A stretch of 32,683 nucleotides of DNA, from the IMG/VR virus record IMGVR_UViG_3300031774_000076, positions 1 to 32,683 of that record; one strand, written 5' to 3'. How positions within the stretch are numbered: position 1 is the stretch's first letter; the number at the start of each line of letters is the position of its first letter. Source of the stretch: a virus. Shown here in pieces: positions 28,852 to 32,683 of this stretch. The position numbers and the translations under genes were made by a program. The notes beneath the pieces were generated by a model. That model worked only from the letters and a program-made list of their open reading frames with translations. It had not been told where the DNA came from and made no database searches.

Positions 28852-31428
28852 CTATGATGATTCCACTTCGTATTCAATTGCTTGTATTTGGAATGGCATT
28901 GAATTAGGCACAGTAATAACAGGCACTACATTAATGCCCCATCCATTGCCGCCATTGTTGTCTTGTATAACATCTGTGCGTGGTGTAATAACCGTTCCAA
29001 CAGGACTTGTTGCTGCAAGACTAAACTGCCTGTTAGGAACAGGATTACCGTCAATGTAAATTCCAGCACTTTCATAAACACGCAAATTCATACGACAAAT
29101 CTTTTTCTCTCGCATGACATTATCACCACTACCTATAGTGGTATTTATAGGCATAGGCTCAATTGTTGGTGTAAATGGAAACCCTACCTCAACACAATCT
29201 ATGCCTGTAATTTCATCGTTAGTTAATGTTATCTCTCCATTAGATACTGTTTTTTCACCAATGTTCACGCGACCTACAATAACACCATCTGTGGTTTTAC
29301 CACCAACTACTTGTAGTTTACAACCGTTATAAATATCTAATGTTGTAATAGTATTTAAACTGCTATCTTGAAAATATGCACCATCAAGCATACGGTCATA
29401 ATTCCACTTTTCTATATTCCATCGATATCCTGCACCTGTTTGGAATCGTTTAGCAACCTGATACATTTCGTTTTGCACTACCACACAACTTTGTATAGCC
29501 GATGTGTTAGTTGCATCATCTATATTTGCTGCCGCTTTTATCGAGGTAAATCCATTTATATCTTGTGAACGAACCGTGTTTAATATAGACGCTGTACCAT
29601 CTGTATTAACTATAAATACCCAATTAGCATCCTCTGATGACGTGCCTGACAATACCGATATGTCTACAGGCGTTTTTATTAAATGGCTAGACAGAACGCT
29701 TATATCTTCTGATGTATATGCATCCTCATTAAAACTAAACACATACTGTCGGATAGACTGACCGTTTTGATCTACAAATAATGACGCACCATCCGTTGAT
29801 ATTATTTCTACTGGCAATGAACCATGCTGCGTTTGACTTACAATAGACACGGTACTGGGTGTATTATTTTCTACAACAAACTCTGCTCCTCTTGTAAATA
29901 CTTGCAACCCTCTATCGGAGTTAATATTTACAATTGATGTAAGGTTTTTAGATGTAAGCGTAAGAAACATTCCTTCATCGTCTGCGCCATCTTCAAAAAA
30001 GAAATCAAAAAACGACCCTGACTTAGACGCAAACAAACTTTGTGATTTAGACTTAGTGCCACCCAACCACAAACGCCCAGCATGAAAAGCGCCCATTTTG
30101 GGGTAACCCCGTGTTGTTGACCATACATCTTCTTTGCGTGGCGAACCATTTGCTGTTTTAACAAACCCTAATGTTTTGCTTGCTGTACCCGATGTAGGAA
30201 AACCCGAATACAATTCAAAATCTTTTGTTGATTCTCCAGAAATTGTTATATCAAATACTGCGCTACTAACGTAGGCTACCGTAACACCTGTTTGACCAAA
30301 TACCGGCATTTCTTGTAGATTTTTCTGCAAATTAAAAACCGTTGAACTTTGTTGATCAGCCCCAGCTACACCAGCAAATGTAATATTCTTGCTCAATACA
30401 CCCTCAATATCTATTTGATAAGTATCCCCTGCAACAAAACTATTAAAAGTTAATCGCTGCACATCATCAACAGGCGTAGGGCTTTGGCTGTCGTTATAAT
30501 CGTATTGTGGGACGTTTAGGTACGGAATGTCATCCAGAGCAAACGAATTATAATTAGAACTACCATCATTTATAATGCGTTTAGATGCATGGTTTTCGTG
30601 AAACAACAACATAACCTGTTCGGTTTGACAATGGCGTACATCCATTATCTCTGTTTCTGTGTAGTCCATAATTAAATCAGCACTATGTAACGTAGTATCA
30701 CCACACAAATAAATTGCCATATTACCTTCCGTCAACACACATAAATACTGACGGTCATGCTCAACAGCAAAATCAAACATTTTTACTGCATTAGTTGTTT
30801 CAGTGCCAATAGCTTTTTCAGTTTGTAAATTAAACTCTGCAAGGTTTATTGTTTGTGAACCTAAATCACCTGTACTATCCCCAGACCTTACTAAACGCCA
30901 ATATCGTTTAGCCAACGTCACACGTTTTCTAAATGTTAGTTCGGTGTTGTTTACAGCAAACGTTTCCGCTGTAGTCCAAGCTGCATTATCTGTTGAATAC
31001 TGCAATTTAAGATTACATACCGTTGCTGATACAGTAACCGTTTTAATTTTGCGTATGTCTAAAAATAATATTTCATCTGGTGATGCGCCAATATCATAAT
31101 GCGCTACAACAAAATCAGGTTGACCAGATGTGCCACCTGTACCTATTACATTCGTTGTTGTGTTAGTCGCTAAATTACCATCGTTAATATTACCAGCCGT
31201 ACCACCACTAGGCATTGTAGGGGTTGTCGTATTTCGTATAAGCGGCAATATACCTTCGCCTACTACTGACGTACCAGCCCTGCGTTTTAAACCGCCCTGC
31301 GGCACAATAACAACATTCTCTGCTGTAGAGGTTCCTGCGTAATATTGGTTTAAATCAGTACGACCTTTTAACAACGGTGACAATTCACCGCTGGCAAAGC
31401 TAGTTTGTATGAATCTTGACTTAGCCAT
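28852..31428 (-). CDS. Tail nozzle protein (T7 gp12-like)
   Basis: This 858-aa (T7 gp12 is 794) protein starts MAKSRFIQTSFASGELSPLL, followed by RTDLNQYYAGTSTAENVVIV and PQGGLKRRAGT, the classic start of podovirus tail tubular protein B. The rest is strand-rich with repeated propeller-like blades (VLTEGNMAIYLCGDT, AFHAGRLWLGGTKSKS). It forms the distal hexameric nozzle of the short tail and carries fibres. The start ATG immediately follows the TAA of the adaptor gene (31429-31431), with GAGGCGCTAA as ribosome site. Confidence 0.9.
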   Translation of the reverse strand: MAKSRFIQTSFASGELSPLLKGRTDLNQYYAGTSTAENVVIVPQGGLKRRAGTSVVGEGILPLIRNTTTPTMPSGGTAGNINDGNLATNTTTNVIGTGGTSGQPDFVVAHYDIGASPDEILFLDIRKIKTVTVSATVCNLKLQYSTDNAAWTTAETFAVNNTELTFRKRVTLAKRYWRLVRSGDSTGDLGSQTINLAEFNLQTEKAIGTETTNAVKMFDFAVEHDRQYLCVLTEGNMAIYLCGDTTLHSADLIMDYTETEIMDVRHCQTEQVMLLFHENHASKRIINDGSSNYNSFALDDIPYLNVPQYDYNDSQSPTPVDDVQRLTFNSFVAGDTYQIDIEGVLSKNITFAGVAGADQQSSTVFNLQKNLQEMPVFGQTGVTVAYVSSAVFDITISGESTKDFELYSGFPTSGTASKTLGFVKTANGSPRKEDVWSTTRGYPKMGAFHAGRLWLGGTKSKSQSLFASKSGSFFDFFFEDGADDEGMFLTLTSKNLTSIVNINSDRGLQVFTRGAEFVVENNTPSTVSIVSQTQHGSLPVEIISTDGASLFVDQNGQSIRQYVFSFNEDAYTSEDISVLSSHLIKTPVDISVLSGTSSEDANWVFIVNTDGTASILNTVRSQDINGFTSIKAAANIDDATNTSAIQSCVVVQNEMYQVAKRFQTGAGYRWNIEKWNYDRMLDGAYFQDSSLNTITTLDIYNGCKLQVVGGKTTDGVIVGRVNIGEKTVSNGEITLTNDEITGIDCVEVGFPFTPTIEPMPINTTIGSGDNVMREKKICRMNLRVYESAGIYIDGNPVPNRQFSLAATSPVGTVITPRTDVIQDNNGGNGWGINVVPVITVPNSMPFQIQAIEYEVESS

Positions 31429-31986
31429 TTAGCGCCTCACGGCAATAAACGGTTGGCTTCTCAGTGGTTCGGTAGGATGTTGCTGGGAGTCAGTAAATCG
31501 CGCCATACGAGATGCGTTTATATACTTTCCTGCATTGTCTTCTGCTGATGCCGCACTGTCTCGTATAGACGTAGCAAAGTCCATTGCCAATGCATATTCA
31601 ATCATTTTAGCAAAATAAACAGGAAACTCGCCTTCTGGCACATTAGCGGTGTAATCAATGTACAACGACCCATTATAGTTACAATGTAGTTTGTCACTAT
31701 AAATTTGATATGGTATCGCTTGGTTTACATTTATTAGGGTGAGCAAGTCTGTTGGCAACTGATAAATCTGCCGCCATTCGTTACCTATTGGTGTGTCAAC
31801 TGTTAATGCTAACTGCGCCTTACGCCTAGCAAATCCCCATCTAAACTTAGACAGTTCGTTTTGCACAATATTGTCGTAAAGGTTATTAGCAACCGTTTCT
31901 GCGCGAGAGTTCCCACTTAAAGAAGTGACAGGCAAATCACCAATCAATATAAGTGCATTGGAGATTAGTTTAATCTTCTCTGCCAT
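31429..31986 (-). CDS. Tail adaptor (T7 gp11-like tubular protein A)
   Basis: This 185-aa (T7 gp11 is 196) protein begins KLISNALILIGDLPVTSLSG, then AETVANNLYDNIVQNELS, RWGFARRKAQLAL and WRQIYQLPTDLLTL, the four-part signature of the tail tubular A family. Twelve copies join portal and nozzle and help keep packaged DNA in the head. It follows the capsid and its small neighbour, and precedes the nozzle gene. AGAGGC before the ATG gives good initiation; a GC hairpin lies just upstream. Confidence 0.9.
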   Translation of the reverse strand: MAEKIKLISNALILIGDLPVTSLSGNSRAETVANNLYDNIVQNELSKFRWGFARRKAQLALTVDTPIGNEWRQIYQLPTDLLTLINVNQAIPYQIYSDKLHCNYNGSLYIDYTANVPEGEFPVYFAKMIEYALAMDFATSIRDSAASAEDNAGKYINASRMARFTDSQQHPTEPLRSQPFIAVRR

Positions 31987-32004
31987 CAGAAGCCTCTTTA
32001 GAAA

Positions 32005-32020
32005 GGGGGCTTTCGCCCCC
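32005..32020 (-). terminator. GNRA hairpin after the capsid unit, possible attenuator
   Basis: On the minus strand GGGGGC(GAAA)GCCCCC is followed by TTTCT, a short U-tract. It lies between the small capsid-adjacent gene and the tail adaptor gene. A partial terminator here would raise capsid mRNA over tail mRNA, as the T7 T-phi terminator does after gene 10. The U-tract is short, so leakage is expected. Confidence 0.55.
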
Positions 32021-32025
32021 GATCT

Positions 32026-32289
32026 TTAAGCAGTTATAACTATGCCAGCACCCATTACAACAGTTGTACCGTTGTTGGATTCGACATAACTAATACGTCC
32101 AGTTGGCGTACTTCCAGTTGTACCAATGATAATCATTGCATCGCCAGCGTTTAACTCATCTTTCGCACTAGCAAAGTAATTAGTATCAGCAGTAACAGTT
32201 GAAGTTGCATCAGCAGTTGAATACTGCCACGTTGCACCACCTGTACCAGATCCACCTATTCGGCATAAGCCATCTCTTGAAAAAGCCAT
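32026..32289 (-). CDS. Small capsid-adjacent protein, possible head decoration
   Basis: This 87-aa, Thr/Gly/Ala-rich, strand-like protein begins MAFSRDGLCRIGGSGTGGAT, followed by WQYSTADATSTVTADTNYFA, a turn with LNAGDAMIIIG and then SYVESNNGTTVVMGAG. Small proteins of this pattern ('MAFS...L.R.G....G...W.Y...D....V....YF..A...L..GD') sit directly after capsid genes in several short-tailed phages. Decoration, head-fibre or cement roles are possible, but undetermined. AGGAGGTG before the ATG predicts very high expression, fitting a multi-copy virion protein. Confidence 0.7.
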   Translation of the reverse strand: MAFSRDGLCRIGGSGTGGATWQYSTADATSTVTADTNYFASAKDELNAGDAMIIIGTTGSTPTGRISYVESNNGTTVVMGAGIVITA

Positions 32290-32300
32290 GTTTACACCTC

Positions 32301-32683
32301 CTATGCGGTCTGCGTATATTGGACTTTTACCAAACCACCTTCATCGCGTACAACAGAGCCAGCTTTTAATGCTCCGTTACACAACCATGAAGTTCGTTCA
32401 GCAATCCAGTTAACTTCAGTCTTCATGTCAATACCAATCGCAAGCCCTACGGCTGGACGTTGGAAGAACCATGAATCCACTACGTTAGCTGCAACCGTCA
32501 AACCGCCTTCAGTCCTGTCTTCAAGAATAATAAATTTGAAACCAACCAATGTGTCGATTTCTCCTGAGACAAGAGCTTTAACAGCTTGAAAATCTACAGA
32601 CGTTGCAGTGGTGTCATTTAGAAGACCACTTAAACCAAGCGCATTAACCGCAGCAAACAGTTCCGAATTAGGAACACCTTGAT
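32301..32683 (-). CDS. Major capsid protein, C-terminal part (joins 590-1)
   Basis: The capsid frame enters from base 1, continues at 32556 and ends at the stop 32301-32303. Bases 32557-32683 only repeat 1-127 and hold the same codons. The join reads VSGEIDTLVGFKFIILED without interruption. Further on come NVVDSWFFQRPAVGLAIGID and WIAERTSWLCNGALKAGSVV, ending LVKVQYTQTA, a typical capsid C-terminus in which helix alternates with strand. It precedes the small capsid-adjacent gene by 11 nt. Confidence 0.85.
   Translation of the reverse strand, partial: QGVPNSELFAAVNALGLSGLLNDTTATSVDFQAVKALVSGEIDTLVGFKFIILEDRTEGGLTVAANVVDSWFFQRPAVGLAIGIDMKTEVNWIAERTSWLCNGALKAGSVVRDEGGLVKVQYTQTA
32557..32683. 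repeat. Direct terminal repeat, right copy
   Basis: This is identical to bases 1-127. It should be removed once when circularising the sequence. Read coverage would show whether the repeat is real at packaged ends. Confidence 0.95.

Overview
The window is one complete, circularly assembled genome of a tailed bacteriophage with podovirus (short-tailed) morphology. The first 127 bases recur exactly as the last 127 bases (32557-32683), so the unique genome is 32,556 bp. The major capsid gene runs across the cut point and reads in frame when the ends are joined. The exact 127-base overlap looks like an assembler k-mer overlap rather than a biological terminal repeat. The host cannot be named. The sigma70-like promoters, Shine-Dalgarno sites and small basic proteins of a kind I associate with aquatic phages suggest a Gram-negative, possibly aquatic, bacterium.

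Layout: five transcription blocks. (1) A leftward late block runs from about 6490 down through base 1, continues at 32556 and ends at 13919, about 25 kb in all. Its order is small terminase, two tiny proteins, large terminase, a papain-like candidate, portal, a Bbp19-like protein, scaffold, capsid, a small capsid-adjacent protein, tail adaptor (T7 gp11-like), nozzle (gp12-like), three ejected internal proteins (gp14/15/16 position), tail fibre, glycine-rich adhesin, tail assembly chaperone, beta-helix tailspike, spike-base-like protein, second glycine-rich adhesin, lysis genes (membrane proteins, holin, T4-type lysozyme) and a run of small basic proteins. (2) A rightward early block, 6643-8842, encodes an ArdC-type antirestriction protein, a papain-like candidate and small proteins separated by GC-rich hairpins. 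(3) A leftward recombination block, 11482-8888, encodes an ERF-family annealing protein, a YqaJ/lambda-type exonuclease, an SSB-like protein and a PD-(D/E)XK-like protein. (4) A rightward regulation/replication block, 11588-13918, encodes a Cro/CI-type HTH protein, an O-like initiator, a P-like helicase loader candidate, a NinB-like protein and an HNH protein. Blocks 2 and 3 converge near 8.86 kb; block 4 converges with the end of the late block at 13918/13919.

The virion follows the T7/BPP-1 plan, but there is no phage RNA polymerase, DNA polymerase or primase. DNA metabolism follows the lambda/P22 plan (initiator, loader, SSAP, exonuclease and nin-like genes), so the phage probably borrows the host polymerase and helicase. 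I see no integrase, partitioning gene, reverse transcriptase, tRNA or CRISPR array. The HTH gene sits at a compact divergent control region with two back-to-back promoters and two palindromes. No stretch longer than 300 bases lacks a gene.
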